Positions 53,101 through 61,621 of a stretch of DNA of 64,000 nt are shown in pieces (the first letter of the stretch is position 1; every line of letters begins with the position of its first letter). Location of the stretch: assembly GCA_903813345.2 (NCBI GenBank), contig CAIIXF020000001.1, positions 21,225,915 to 21,289,914 of the forward strand. The letters run 5' to 3'. The translations under genes were made by a program, and so were the position numbers. Source of the stretch: Owenia fusiformis (lineage: Eukaryota; Annelida; Polychaeta; Sabellida; Oweniidae). The notes under the pieces were generated by a model that saw only the letters and a program-made list of their open reading frames with translations, had not been told where the DNA came from and made no database searches.

Positions 53101-54812
53101 TTGGATTGTGGCTATTTTCTGAGGATTTAAACAGGTACATATGTGAGGCCAATGCATTACCTCCAGAAAAAAACACTCATAGAGATGATAAAGTATTTTC
53201 GACTTTGATACAGGGGAGGTGCAAACAACCCACCCACATATTTTTCTGAAATCTTGTTCTGATTTTCAACCCCTTCCACCCCTGTTTTTTCAATTTGTTT
53301 TGTAACAATATGTTGCATTTTGACACACAGTTAACCACTTTAAAGGTATAAGTGATTCCTTCAGGGGTTTTAAAGATATCCATTATGGGTGACCAAAATT
53401 AGCTGAAAGCAATGGATCGCATGAGTTTTCCCTATGGGAAAATAATATGGGAAATATTGTTTTCCACTTTATCTAAAAGGAATCACTTATTCCTTAACTG
53501 TGTGTCAAAACACAACATATTGATGCAAGAAAAATTAAAAAGCAGGGATGGAAGGGGTTGATAATCAGGGAAACATTTCAGAAAAAAACATTTGGATAGG
53601 TTGTTTGCATCTGCCCTGTCTCAAAGTCAAAATTATTTTATATCTAGGAGTGCTTTTCTTGGAGGTAATGCATTGGCCTGACATATGCACTTGTTTAAAT
53701 CCTCAGAAAATGGCCAAAATCCAACATGTGACTGTCCAAAATCTGTTGCGCTAATTTCCCTCCCCCTTTCACAATCCACCAGTGAATTTTATTTTGTACT
53801 GATGTTTTATAATCCTTGCACATTATCTCACAATCTTTTAGAATTGATGTTGATATTTTTCAAACATATCTAAAATAAATCATGGAACTTTGGTGTAGTG
53901 TCTCTTTTAGGGGCTGGATCTGGCTCGGGATCTGTGCCTCTTTTCCCAGAATTCATAGCCCTTGGACTAATATTTTCATTGTTCTATTTCAAGGTACATT
54001 ATCTATGGCAAACTCTGGACCAAATACAAATGGATCTCAGTTCTTTATATGTACAGAAGCCACTGAATGGTAGGTTGATAAAGTTCATTGAGATATTATA
54101 AATCTACATGTAAATCTGTTTTATGTCACCACCAAGAGAACTAAATCATTTCCTCACCTAAAATAGCGAAAAACTATTTTTTTAAATTCCCATTTTACAC
54201 TAAAAAATCTAAAACATCCATTTAGTTATAGTTAACTAAATTGATTATGTAGAACATATTGCTTTAGCTTTTGGGACAACTTAATAAAGGGGCACATCTT
54301 CCCCATAATGTATGCCATTATATGTTCCATCATTTTTTCCAGGCTAGACAATAAACATGTAGTGTTTGGGAGAGTTATAGATGGCATGGATGTAGTACGA
54401 AAAATGGAGGTATGTCTAGCTGTTCAATCATTCTGTCATTACATCATGGCATCAGTTTTAATTTGAAATGAATTTGCATGACTTCTCACCTTATTACCTT
54501 ATATACATGTATGTTTGAATGTGTGTTACTGTGCTAGTAGAATATGAATACATATATTTCTATGGTCCAATGTTAAGGCTTTCACAAATTGTGCATCCAG
54601 CCAAATGCCTTGACTTTGTTTGCAACAATAATGTTGTCTTTTAGTATCCTGTGACAATAAAAAGTAAGAAGTGAATGCTAGTACAATATTTTCAAGTATA
54701 AATGTCATAATTTAACTTCACTTTAATTCCTTTATGCTTTCAGAATTTAGGAAGTAAATCAGGAAAACCAGTACAGAAGTGTATGATAGCAGACTGTGGG
54801 GAGTATGTGTGA
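23143..54812 (+). CDS. PPIE: PPIE, cyclophilin E (RRM + peptidyl-prolyl isomerase)
   Basis: Nuclear spliceosome-associated cyclophilin: an RNA-binding RRM plus a cis-trans prolyl isomerase. Exons: 23143-23176, 25923-26021, 26557-26600, 30843-30869, 31212-31287, 47320-47435, 51688-51814, 52259-52338, 52652-52757, 53994-54069, 54343-54409, 54744-54812. The sum is 921 nt = 306 aa (vertebrate protein about 301). RRM about 6-84: RILYVGGL is RNP2 and KGFAFVEF is RNP1. An acidic linker (about 94-145) follows. The cyclophilin domain about 147-304 retains catalytic and drug-site residues: R196, F201, M202, Q204, A242/N243, Q252, F254, W262 and H267 (cyclophilin A numbering plus 141). It ends CGEYV. 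The ATG follows a 5'UTR acceptor at 23125. Exon 8 has a weak donor (GTATCC). Intron 5 (16 kb) contains the antisense PAN-F5/8C gene. Confidence 0.96.
23177..25922. other. PPIE intron 1
   Basis: 2.7 kb containing the ZNF143-like inverted pair (23728-23822). GCCGGATTACGC near 23709 and GCGTAATCTGGC near 24695 could be the ends of a 1-kb element, but no target duplication is visible. No exon was recognised. Confidence 0.5.
23728..23822. promoter_or_regulatory. Inverted pair of ZNF143/Staf-like motifs
   Basis: CTCCCAGAATGCAACATG occurs at 23735-23752 (plus) and at 23815-23798 (minus), matching about 16 of 18 positions of the Staf consensus as I remember it. The arms are identical over about 25 bp, so a small palindromic repeat is the alternative. 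It lies in PPIE intron 1, with no adjacent exon recognised. Confidence 0.4.
26225..26323. mobile_element. Short TGTCACCACC-ended repeat
   Basis: Inverted copy of the same family in PPIE intron 2, with 'ctccaacttttt' in place of aaagttggag. It is followed at 26351-26500 by a SINE-body fragment. Confidence 0.65.
26351..26500 (+). mobile_element. SINE fragment (body only)
   Basis: Shares GTTTGACTGAGTGGTCCACA and GTGTGTACTTGTATGTCTAT with the SINE at 41905-42222; the tRNA head is missing. PPIE intron 2, just upstream of exon 3. Confidence 0.75.
27516..28165 (+). repeat. CCCATCGAAC-ended dispersed repeat (second copy)
   Basis: Starts TCCCATCGAACAAAGTTCGG, has a CCGTCC-type stretch, two of the ATTTGGTATG...AAAATGGC units, and ends GATGGGATTTGCTACGCTTC. 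Opposite orientation to the 14160-15352 copy. PPIE intron 3. Confidence 0.78.
28239..28590. mobile_element. 352-bp non-autonomous DNA transposon with promoter-like content
   Basis: The ends TACCCTTTGC ... GCAGGGTA are flanked by an exact 9-bp duplication, CTTAAATAC (28230-28238 and 28591-28599). Inside are GCCAATCAG (CCAAT), TATATATGG, TGACGTCATCG (CRE), an inverted CCAAT (GATTGGTGG) and a small palindrome near the end. A second copy is at 62923-63275, and an end fragment is near 48925-48975. Mutator-like (9 bp) or hAT (8 bp) origin both fit. PPIE intron 3. Confidence 0.85.
28600..30842. other. PPIE intron 3, right part, nothing recognised
   Basis: AT-rich intronic sequence with only scraps resembling the TGTCACCACC family near 29545. 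The short open frames have no conserved motif. Confidence 0.6.
30904..31050. mobile_element. Palindromic MITE, TCACATTTG ends
   Basis: The ends TCACATTTGCTCTATGGGGA and the complement of CCCGTAGATCAAATGTGA form TIRs of about 28 bp. It is located between PPIE exons 4 and 5. A related hairpin is at 52814-52939. Confidence 0.7.
31288..32706. other. PPIE intron 5, left part, nothing recognised
   Basis: Very AT-rich, with no repeat structure or coding signal before the segmental duplication begins. Confidence 0.6.
32757..38592. mobile_element. 5.84-kb inverted-repeat (foldback) element
   Basis: The ends TAGTGTGGGAGCAAAAG and the complement of CTTTGCTCCCATACTA begin inverted arms of over 1 kb (about 32760-33990 against 37400-38592). 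A third, direct copy of the arm sequence lies at 35545-36800. Recurrent blocks are GTTGCTATGGTAACCAAGTA, TTATGACGTCATAA and TTGGCAATTCTGAATC. The duplicated locus at 44815 shows the site without it: ATGCATT|CATTCTG against ATGCATT[element]ATTCATTCTG, i.e. an ATT target duplication. No transposase was recognised. Confidence 0.8.
34024..35305 (+). mobile_element. 5'-truncated non-LTR retrotransposon (LINE) 3' end
   Basis: Inserted in the foldback element and flanked by a 12-bp duplication, ATCAAATGGAAA (34012-34023, 35306-35317). It ends in GATGATAAAAAAA. An open frame 34017-35054 (345 codons; its first bases are flanking sequence) encodes the region after the reverse-transcriptase catalytic core: [33 protein letters not shown], and a C-terminal [17 protein letters not shown] zinc-knuckle-like motif. 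The endonuclease domain and the catalytic FADD-type motif are absent, so it is dead as an element. The intact frame suggests a recent insertion. Confidence 0.88.
38960..43519 (-). CDS. Secreted PAN/apple + F5/8C (discoidin) domain protein, nested in PPIE intron 5
   Basis: Exons 43519-43165, 40089-39966, 39402-39216, 39097-38960, all with GT-AG junctions and consistent phases: 804 nt, 267 aa. Residues 1-22 form a hydrophobic signal peptide. Residues about 50-117 are a cysteine-bearing PAN/apple-like region ([26 protein letters not shown]). Residues about 119-267 form one F5/8 type C domain bounded by its usual cysteines ([10 protein letters not shown] at the start, RFDILGC at the end), with [10 protein letters not shown] and the SYKFFYG strand inside. 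F5/8C domains bind phospholipid or glycans, and PAN domains bind protein or carbohydrate, so an extracellular recognition role is plausible; the exact function is not recognised. It lies antisense within the 16-kb PPIE intron 5 and has a broken tandem copy at 45968-45186. A possible poly(A) signal (AATAAA on the minus strand) lies near 38618-38623. Confidence 0.85.
41126..41656. mobile_element. 531-bp MITE, GTACCGGATTTTCTCGCATA ends
   Basis: TIRs of about 27 bp (GTACCGGATTTTCTCGCATA at both ends). The interior has repeated TTATACGCCCATGGGC. It is interrupted by a second GC-extreme MITE. Intron 2 of the PAN-F5/8C gene ends about 1 kb to the left. Confidence 0.82.
41213..41499. mobile_element. 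GC-extreme MITE nested in the 41126-41656 element
   Basis: Second copy of the 22383-22703 family, CACTGGCGG ... CCGCCCCTG, about 287 bp, with the same G/C runs and GGGCCC blocks. No clear target duplication. Confidence 0.75.
41905..42222 (+). mobile_element. tRNA-derived SINE
   Basis: The head has a pol III A box (TAGCTCAGTGGTAG, 41913-41926) and B box (GGTTCGATCCC, 41957-41967) in tRNA-like spacing. The body contains GACTGAGTGGTCCTCAACTC and GTGTACTTGTATGTCTATGT. The tail is an (ATACA)n run at about 42202-42222. A body fragment without the head is at 26351-26500. It is not a functional tRNA: the acceptor stem does not pair convincingly and no CCA-type end follows. Confidence 0.85.
42243..42751. 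mobile_element. 509-bp MITE, GGAGAGGTTAAGC ends
   Basis: TIRs GGAGAGGTTAAGC at both ends and little internal similarity to other elements here. A diverged relative with GAGTTTAA-type ends is at 55217-55351. Confidence 0.75.
44774..47309. repeat. Tandem segmental duplication, unit 2
   Basis: The right unit, shorter because it lacks the inserted 5.84-kb element (empty site at about 44815) and about 3.78 kb of the gene. Its right end lies about 10 bp before PPIE exon 6 (47320). Apart from these gaps it is nearly identical to unit 1. Confidence 0.82.
45186..45968 (-). pseudogene. Broken tandem copy of the PAN-F5/8C gene (exon 1-exon 3 fusion)
   Basis: Near-identical copy of the neighbouring gene. 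The ATG at 45968 and PAN coding sequence are intact up to the residues NADF; exon 1 then joins directly to the acceptor end of exon 3 (junction about 45633). Intron 1, exon 2 and intron 2 (about 3.8 kb in the parent) are absent. The joined pieces share TTCCA, so a microhomology deletion fits. The fusion shifts the frame and ends 10 codons later at 45597, giving a 124-residue PAN-only product. Exon 3 (to 45443) and exon 4 (45323-45186, stop intact) remain undamaged downstream but out of frame. It could still yield a short secreted PAN protein; I call it a pseudogene because the F5/8C domain cannot be read. Confidence 0.82.
47530..50700. mobile_element. ~3.2-kb inverted-repeat block, PPIE intron 6
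   Basis: The left arm (about 47530-48480) recurs inverted and partly reduplicated at about 49240-50700. Diagnostic pieces include GGTACCAAGTTAGGGGAATA with GTGATTTTTGGCAAGGT on the left, and their complements at 50460-50530. Tandem units with AATCCAAGATGGCCGCCAAA occur in both arms. The spacer (about 48490-49200) has no recognised gene; a 75-codon frame there has no known motif. Confidence 0.7.
50746..51122. mobile_element. 377-bp hairpin MITE
   Basis: Arms ACTAACTTCTACCGTTAATT and its near-complement at 51122 continue through TTTTTGACCTACCAGATG and the complement of CAAGGATTGCAAGCCTCATA, pairing over about 170 bp. PPIE intron 6. Confidence 0.82.
52814..52939. mobile_element. 126-bp hairpin MITE, GTCACATTTGCTCCGA ends
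   Basis: Near-perfect inverted arms of about 55 bp including GGCGCCTGG, in PPIE intron 9, 57 bp after exon 9. Same terminal motif as the 30904-31050 element. Confidence 0.8.
53055..53768. mobile_element. ~714-bp foldback MITE, copy 1
   Basis: The ends TTAAAGGAGGAGGGAAA and the complement of TTTCCCTCCCCCTTT lead long arms (over 250 bp) that include GATTTTGGACAGTCATATGT. PPIE intron 9. Copy 2 lies at 58221-58940. Confidence 0.85.
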
Positions 54813-54862
54813 TGACAATATGAGAACATTTGAAAATATAACTATCTGGAGTTATATACAAG

Positions 54863-55046
54863 CACAGTAAAACCTGTCTCAGTGAACATCTCTCTAGTGA
54901 ACACCTCTCTCTAGTGATTCACTCCTGTCTCAAGTGGACACCCTTTCTCCTCACATACTCAACTGACCTCTCTTTAGTGAACACCTACCTACAGTGAACA
55001 TGTTTGTGTGGCTCCTTAGGGGTTCACTGTACACAGGTTTTACTGT
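54863..55046. mobile_element. pogo/Tigger-like MITE in the PPIE 3' flank
   Basis: The ends ACAGTAAAACCTGT and complement form TIRs, followed by repeated AGTGAACACCTCTCT motifs. It starts 51 bp after the PPIE stop, so it probably lies in the 3'UTR. Confidence 0.75.
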
Positions 55047-55216
55047 AACAGAAGTATTTTGTACTCAATATGGACAAATAATGCACCATTCAATGGTTTA
55101 CATGAGACCTCTCATCGTGCGGAAAGGAATGGTGATTTTGATGAAATAAAAAAATTGGTTCGTCAAAACCCCTGGAAAAACCTAATGAGTCAATATCTCC
55201 ACCCTAGGAACAAAAC

Positions 55217-55351
55217 TAGGGAGTTTAATCTTACAATTTTTTTCACAACCTAAATGTGAGTGGAAAATATTTAAGCGGTGCATTTGTATGGGCAATTAGT
55301 CATACATATAGGTTGACGTTTTGATTTTACATGCAAGCTTAAACTCTCTAA
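55217..55351. mobile_element. Short MITE related to the 42243 element
   Basis: The ends TAGGGAGTTTAATC and the complement of GCTTAAACTCTCTA form imperfect TIRs. An AATAAA at 55145-55150, just upstream, could serve as the PPIE poly(A) signal. Confidence 0.55.
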
Positions 55352-55570
55352 TAGCTGGTCAAACACTGTCAAGATTCCACCCCCTTGAAGAGTGTTTGTG
55401 TCAAATTCCTGATCCTCCCTGTGTGGGGCATCTTGCAAACCTATTGGCGGTGCTGAGCTTGCGCTATAGAGGTCAATAATGTAAGATAAAACTTGTCTTT
55501 TAAGACTTCATTGTCTTAAGTATGCCTTGAGAAAAATGTTAATGACTTTTGAGTGAACACATTTCCATGA

Positions 55571-56065
55571 ATACTGTAAAACGGGTATTGTTAGCGAGGG
55601 GTAATTGTTAGCGATTGTTAGCGATCGCTATAGTTTCGCTAAAAATTCAATACGCTAAAATAAACCGGGGTTAAAATAAACCGGGCGCTAAAATTTGCAA
55701 ATTCCCGGGAAACTACATGAATACTAGTATTTAAGGAACTTTTCGTTCAGTGCTCGACTTCCGGTTTGTAATTTGGACCGAAAAATCAACAATTTTAAAT
55801 GCTACCGTGATTTTGTGATTAGTCAGATGAGATTACAGTAGTTTGGACCACTACCATGTGCGTTAGAAGTGTTACATTTTGATAATTCCTCTGTCATGTC
55901 CGTCATTCATTCTTCTGCCATAAATGATAAAATTTCTAATGCAGTTCGCTAATTTGATTTTTTAAAGATTGATCTTCATTTCGCTAAAATATCCCGCGCT
56001 AAAACCCCCTAAAATTGAAAAATCGCTAAAATTTCCCGGTGTCAAAATTACCTGTTTTACAGTAT
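55571..56065. mobile_element. 495-bp MITE, ATACTGTAAAACGGGTA ends
   Basis: Terminal inverted repeats ATACTGTAAAACGGGTA / complement of TTACCTGTTTTACAGTAT, with internal repeats of GCTAAAAT and TTAGCG near both ends. Intergenic between PPIE and DHCR7. Confidence 0.8.
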
Positions 56066-58220
56066 GTGGTACATTTCTCTTCATAATTTTTATGACAATA
56101 GAAAGATATTTAGCCTCTTCAATTCCAATTCCATTCATTTATTCTAGTTTTACTAGAAAGGATGACAACAAAGGGAGTTTGCAAGTTCAATTTTGGTTTG
56201 CTTTACTAATTTGTTGAAGGGGAGTAGCTCATGTAAAAAAAATTCACTTTCAACTTAAAGTTTGCACTTATATACACATACATGTACTATTCTATTCAAA
56301 CCAAGTGAGTTGTATTAGCAACGTTTGAACTGCTCTCCTATCCATCCATGATATGAATTATAACAGAAAATGGATATTCTCAATTAACACTTTTATTTCA
56401 CAAGACAAACATTAGTATGTTATACAGTGTTGTAACAATTGTCATATCATTGTGCGTAAATATGGCTATAATAATACAATTGTGTACATTTTGTTATTTG
56501 ATATAAGTACAATATCAAGTTGTTTCTGATTATGAGTTTGTTAGCATATCAATAATAATTTCATATAAAATCGACAGATATTTTCTGTTTAGTTTTATCG
56601 GAGTTATAAACGTCCAAGAGATCTTTACATACATTTGGCAAACTTGCATATATACCATAATACCATTTGTAAATACAATTTTTCATTATGTTCATAAAAA
56701 AAGAATTCAATATCACTGGGGAGTGTTACATTTTGTATGATACCTACAAAAGTCCTCAAAAATATACAAATACTGTACAAAATCATAACAGATCATTTAA
56801 TTTGTAAATGGCTTACAAACTTCAGTGCCGATAAATTGCTTCATGCATAGCTCATTTCACAACGCTAGTGTTCATAAAATACAAATTCGAAAACTGCAGA
56901 AAAATGAATTATTGCTAAAATATATAATACTGAGATCTATATAAAAACAATATGAAGACAGTATTTAGTAGCATATATTTTCATATCTTGTAGAGATTCA
57001 TCTGCAACTTCAGTTAATAAATAATAAACAACATTGCAGTTGAAAATTGCATATTACAATGAATGTAGCATATGTCCATAACACAATGACACCTGTTCTC
57101 ATACAGTATCAAATTAGCAAAATAATTGTGCCAATGTCCACTGCCAATATGATAAATAGATGATGTCAAAAGAATGCTTACAATATGTAATAATAACAAT
57201 AATGATGATGTTAATAATAATATAATTCATATCTAATAACTTCAATTTTTTGGCAATGCTTGCTAATTCATGTATTACAGATTATATCGTTTCTTTTTGC
57301 AAGAGTCATTATTTCTATACAAAAATTTCAAGGGTTTCTGTAACTGCTCAGCCTGACCCAACATATTTCATATTTGTGTCAACAAACAACTGTTTTCACC
57401 ATAAATCTGTAATATCACAGAAGAATGTAAACAACTTTAGGGCAGACCATTGGAACTTGCCTCATTTTGATTAGACACAACCCTTATACAACCAATTGTA
57501 GTTATTAAAAACAATTTATCTCTTAAATCCTTCCAAACATTTGATTTTAGTAGATGAGAATGATAATTATATTTAAACTTGGCAAGATACCCCAATGGTA
57601 CTGACTCAATGACATAACAATAAATTGACGAAAATCAATAATTGCATTCACATTAAAAATGAGCAGAATGAGCCTATTCACTTGAGTCTTCAATCTCCAA
57701 GCACTTCAGTTCAGTACTTTGATAACATTTGGAGAATGAAGTTCTGTTCACGTTAATAATGCATAGACCTAAATTAATATCTTTGGCACACTGACTGCTA
57801 ATGTTTAAGAATAACAATTATCAGTTCAACTCAAAGTTCGATCAACAGCTGATTCCTTACAAAATATTTTATTCTGAATACCTGAATTTTTTTCTCATAG
57901 TGGTTCGAATTAATTGTTTTAACAAAGATATACTATTTTGCCTAAGACAATCTTTATATAATATTGCATGATGTGGTCAGATACAGATAAATATTCAGTT
58001 GTTCAAATAAGATACTGTGCGTTCGAATGCTGACTGCCTACGTACCCTAATCGTCTATTCTTTATACATGACACAGTGTAAATCATACAGTACATATTAA
58101 AAACTCATAACTTCTATGTAAACACAGTCTATTAGCAGAAAATTATCAATAATTATCGGTTATTATTTTGAGATTGCCTTTGTCACAATTATTATGTTAT
58201 CATTTGTATGGAGAAATCAC
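56066..58220. other. PPIE-DHCR7 intergenic, nothing recognised
   Basis: Tail-to-tail spacer of extreme AT richness between two MITEs. No coding frame with family similarity. AATAAA-like signals exist on both strands, but none can be assigned; the minus-strand AATAAA near 59283-59288 is a candidate for DHCR7. Confidence 0.55.
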
Positions 58221-58940
58221 TTAAAGGAGGAGGGAAATTAGCGCAACAGATTTTGGACAGTCATATGTTGGATTTTGGCCATTTTCTGAGGATTTAAACA
58301 ATTGCATATGTTAGGCCAATGCATTACCTCCAGGAAAATCACTTCTAGAGATGGTAAAATAATTTCAACTTTGAGACAGGGTAGATGCAAACAACCCACC
58401 CACATGCTTTTTTTTAAATGTTTTCCTAATTTTCGACTCCTTCCATCCCTGCTTTTTTTATTTTTCTTGCATCAATATGTTGCATTTTGACACATAGTTA
58501 ACCACTTTAAAGGAAAAAGTGATTCCTTCAGGGGTTTTAAAGATATCCATTATGGGTGACCAAACTTAGCTGAAAGCAATGATTTTTCCTATGGGAAAAT
58601 AACATGGGAAATATTGTTTTCCACTTTGTCTAAAAGGAATCATTTATTCCTTTTAAGGGATTAACTGTGTGTCAAAACGCAACATATTGATGCAAGAAAA
58701 ATAAAAAAAACAGGGATGGAAGGGGTTGAAAATTAGGAAAACATTTCAGAAAAAACATGTGGGTGGGTTGTTTGCATCTACCCTGTCTCAAAGTCAAAAT
58801 TATTTTATCATCTCTCGAAGTGATTTTCCCAGAGGTAATGCATTCCCATAACATATGCACCTGTTTAAATCCCCAGGAAATGGCCAAAATCAAACATATG
58901 ACTGTCCAAAATCTGTTGCGCTAACTTCCCTCCTCCTTTA
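58221..58940. mobile_element. ~720-bp foldback MITE, copy 2
   Basis: Same element as 53055-53768 at full length, with ends TTAAAGGAGG / CCTCCTTTA. Located between PPIE and DHCR7. Confidence 0.85.
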
Positions 58941-59474
58941 TGCAAGTAGATTCGGTTGTAATTTTATCCAAAGCTATCGAGAGATGGTCTAAACAATTGC
59001 CAATTCTGATTTAGAATAGCCAATTCTGACCTAAAAAGCTTTTACACATGTCATAAATTGGATCCATATTATTTAGGGGAAATTGGGAGGGGAGCTCCCC
59101 TTAAGCTCTTGGAGCACCATTTCTTTACTGCCTGAAGACTGGATAAATGCAAATTATTAAATAGTACAATGGCTTGGTCCATCTACTGATCAAAGCAAAA
59201 ATCTCAACAGCAATTGTTAGGGCAATTTTGTTCATTTCAACATTAAACAAAGCATGTAAAACAACACTTATAATTATATACATTTATTTTAGTCAGACTT
59301 GCATTAAGCCTCTGCCACCTTTAATATCTATTTCAGTAAAGTGTAAGAGAATTGTTGGTGCAACACAGGAGCTTAATGCAAGGTGGACTACTTTGTGACA
59401 ATTCTTTTTCACTCCTCATACAGCTAAGACTACATGCACATTTTGGAATTCAGATTTCATACTTCATTTTTTAT

Positions 59475-60926
59475 CTAATAGACATAAGGAAGAATTTTGT
59501 ATGGTACCTTTTGGCGATATTGTTCCCAGTATTGCTTATACTTGTTATGACACTTTGTGTCATCCCGAAATGATCTGTGAGAAAGAAGAATCAAGAGCCA
59601 AATAAAATAGACATAAGGCATGACATTCTCAAATAAACCTGGGACACTCCATGCAAAGGCAAGCAACCACTCAGCATTGTAATGGAAATGACGTGATATA
59701 CCCCAGAATCCACTCGCGAGTAAAATACTCTCTTTGACGTCCCCATTTTCAATGCGATATTTAGCTCTGATGATGTCAGGTTTTTTGCCCCATATAAGAC
59801 AATTTCCATTAGAGTTACGAACTTGTTGCTTTTGCATATCAGCCCAGAAGTTGACAATCGTACTCAAGATTCCCACAGTGAGAAGCAATGCGGTTAAACC
59901 GACACCAAGCTGAACTGGGTGGTTTACCATATAGAGACTTACCGATCCATATAAACCAGCGATATAAACAAGACATCCCCAGCAAATATAGAACCCTGCC
60001 CGATCCATCATTATATCAATGGTACCCATGTAACCTGCCTCCCACCAGAAGAACTTAGTGAAATAAAACATCTGGAGGAATGTACAGACAAACATACTGT
60101 CTACAAATCCATGGAGTTCATAGCTCTTCAGGGCAAAGATACAGACCAATAATGGCCAAACAGTCATTCCAAATCTGCAGTTGGTGAATACTTTCACATC
60201 GACTCCAAATATTCTTGGGTAGAGCTCAGTTCCCCAGTAGTAATCAAACAGTGGATTCCCAGTCGTACTGTTATCCTCTGTTGAAGGCATGTATTTTCCT
60301 TTGAAGTACAAAACCAAGCAGATTAGGAGACTAAAAATGTTCAAAGCCCCTAGAATCTCACCGAAGCGATCATAGACAATTGTAGGCGACATTCCATGTT
60401 GTTTCAGATAGTAGGTCAATCCAGCGAATGTTACCATGGTGATGACATAGCAACTGAATCCATTGTCCTTATAGACGGGTACATTTCCTTTAGGGGTTAC
60501 AGGCCCTTCCGCCCTGGGCCCAGGTACCATGATTTGTAGAAGTAAAGCAAAGAGCGCATAGCCGTATATCAAGCACAGAGTGAATGGGTTGATAATGCTT
60601 ATCGAGCTCCAAATACTAACTAAAGTTGTCACGACACCATCCTTGACGAAATGATCGTTGTACAGCTTCATGAAACTGCCATCACATTTTGTGCAAGTGA
60701 ACCACAAAAGGATGATAAAATTTGGGGAACAGGTGATCAAAAATAATGGCGTCACAATCTGATAGAGAACATACTCTGGCCAAGACAGAATATGAGTTGT
60801 TGGCTCAGCAATGATTGTATTCTTAGCTACGCCATTGGTACATGTAGCTCCGGAGTCACCATTCCCATTTGCAACCTTTGCCGATTTATCATCACTGCTA
60901 CCGACAGATCTGCTTCTTAACTGCAT
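59475..60926 (-). CDS. DHCR7: DHCR7, 7-dehydrocholesterol (sterol delta-7) reductase, single coding exon
   Basis: ER membrane enzyme that reduces the C7-C8 double bond in the last steps of cholesterol or phytosterol synthesis, using NADPH. The CDS is 483 codons in one exon (vertebrate protein about 475 aa). The reading frame is open 26 codons further upstream, but an acceptor (ttgttacag, exon start 60957) sits there, so the ATG at 60926 (MQLRSRSVGS) is the start. There are multiple hydrophobic membrane segments. Diagnostic blocks are NPLFDYYWGTELYPR, NCRFGM, FFWWEAGY, DRAGFYICWG, NHPVQLG, CLIWGKKP, SGFWGISRHFHY and the C-terminus PYKILPYVY. Several of these look closer, from memory, to plant DWF5 than to vertebrate DHCR7. 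The 5'UTR intron runs to a donor at 62452. LBR and TM7SF2 are less likely because the GNP...YYWG and FFWWE blocks are DHCR7-type. Confidence 0.93.
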   Translation of the reverse strand: MQLRSRSVGSSDDKSAKVANGNGDSGATCTNGVAKNTIIAEPTTHILSWPEYVLYQIVTPLFLITCSPNFIILLWFTCTKCDGSFMKLYNDHFVKDGVVTTLVSIWSSISIINPFTLCLIYGYALFALLLQIMVPGPRAEGPVTPKGNVPVYKDNGFSCYVITMVTFAGLTYYLKQHGMSPTIVYDRFGEILGALNIFSLLICLVLYFKGKYMPSTEDNSTTGNPLFDYYWGTELYPRIFGVDVKVFTNCRFGMTVWPLLVCIFALKSYELHGFVDSMFVCTFLQMFYFTKFFWWEAGYMGTIDIMMDRAGFYICWGCLVYIAGLYGSVSLYMVNHPVQLGVGLTALLLTVGILSTIVNFWADMQKQQVRNSNGNCLIWGKKPDIIRAKYRIENGDVKESILLASGFWGISRHFHYNAEWLLAFAWSVPGLFENVMPYVYFIWLLILLSHRSFRDDTKCHNKYKQYWEQYRQKVPYKILPYVY

Positions 60927-61322
60927 TATCAGTTGTTGGACTTGGACAGCAACCAACCTGTAACAATAATAAACTTGAGTAAAATGTAAAATTGCAAAGG
61001 GCAATTCTGAGGACCCTGGAGAGGTATATTGAAGGGACTAATCTGAATTCTAATCTGAAGATAGGGAATCAGTTCCAAACATGAAATATAGATACCCTAT
61101 AGTAGACAAGAAAATTTAACAACTTTTATAAAAAGAATCAGGGCATTAACATGCACAAGGTCACGCATTACATGCACAAGGTCACCACCTACCATTTGTT
61201 ATGGATGAAAACACATGTAAATAATATCAAGTGTAACATTACAAACTGTACAAATACATGTACAAGCATAACTGAAATGAGGTAACTTAAATCTGGTTTC
61301 TTTTGTAGGCTAACACCACTCT

Positions 61323-61621
61323 AAATGTCCTCTCAAAGTCAAAATAGTTGTGGCTGTCTCAAATTGCAGAGGTACATGTACAGTTTACACTTCAATTTTT
61401 AAATCAGCCAGTATTTCAAATTGTTCGCCATCAACTTCGAAAATTACTTCTGAGTGCTTATGAGCATTACCAAAATCAAAATGTGATTACTTCACTTGGT
61501 AATGCTCCAACCCAAAGGTAATTTCCAAAGTTGATGATGGACATTTTGAAATACTCCACTTGAACTGTGCCCCTCTGCAATATGAGACGGCAGCAACTTT
61601 TTGACTTTGAGAGAACATTTC
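61323..61621. mobile_element. 300-bp hairpin MITE in the DHCR7 5'UTR intron
   Basis: Arms AAATGTCCTCTCAAAGTCAA and the complement near 61621 pair for about 140 bp, including GCAGAGG and ATTTCAAA blocks. Confidence 0.8.
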
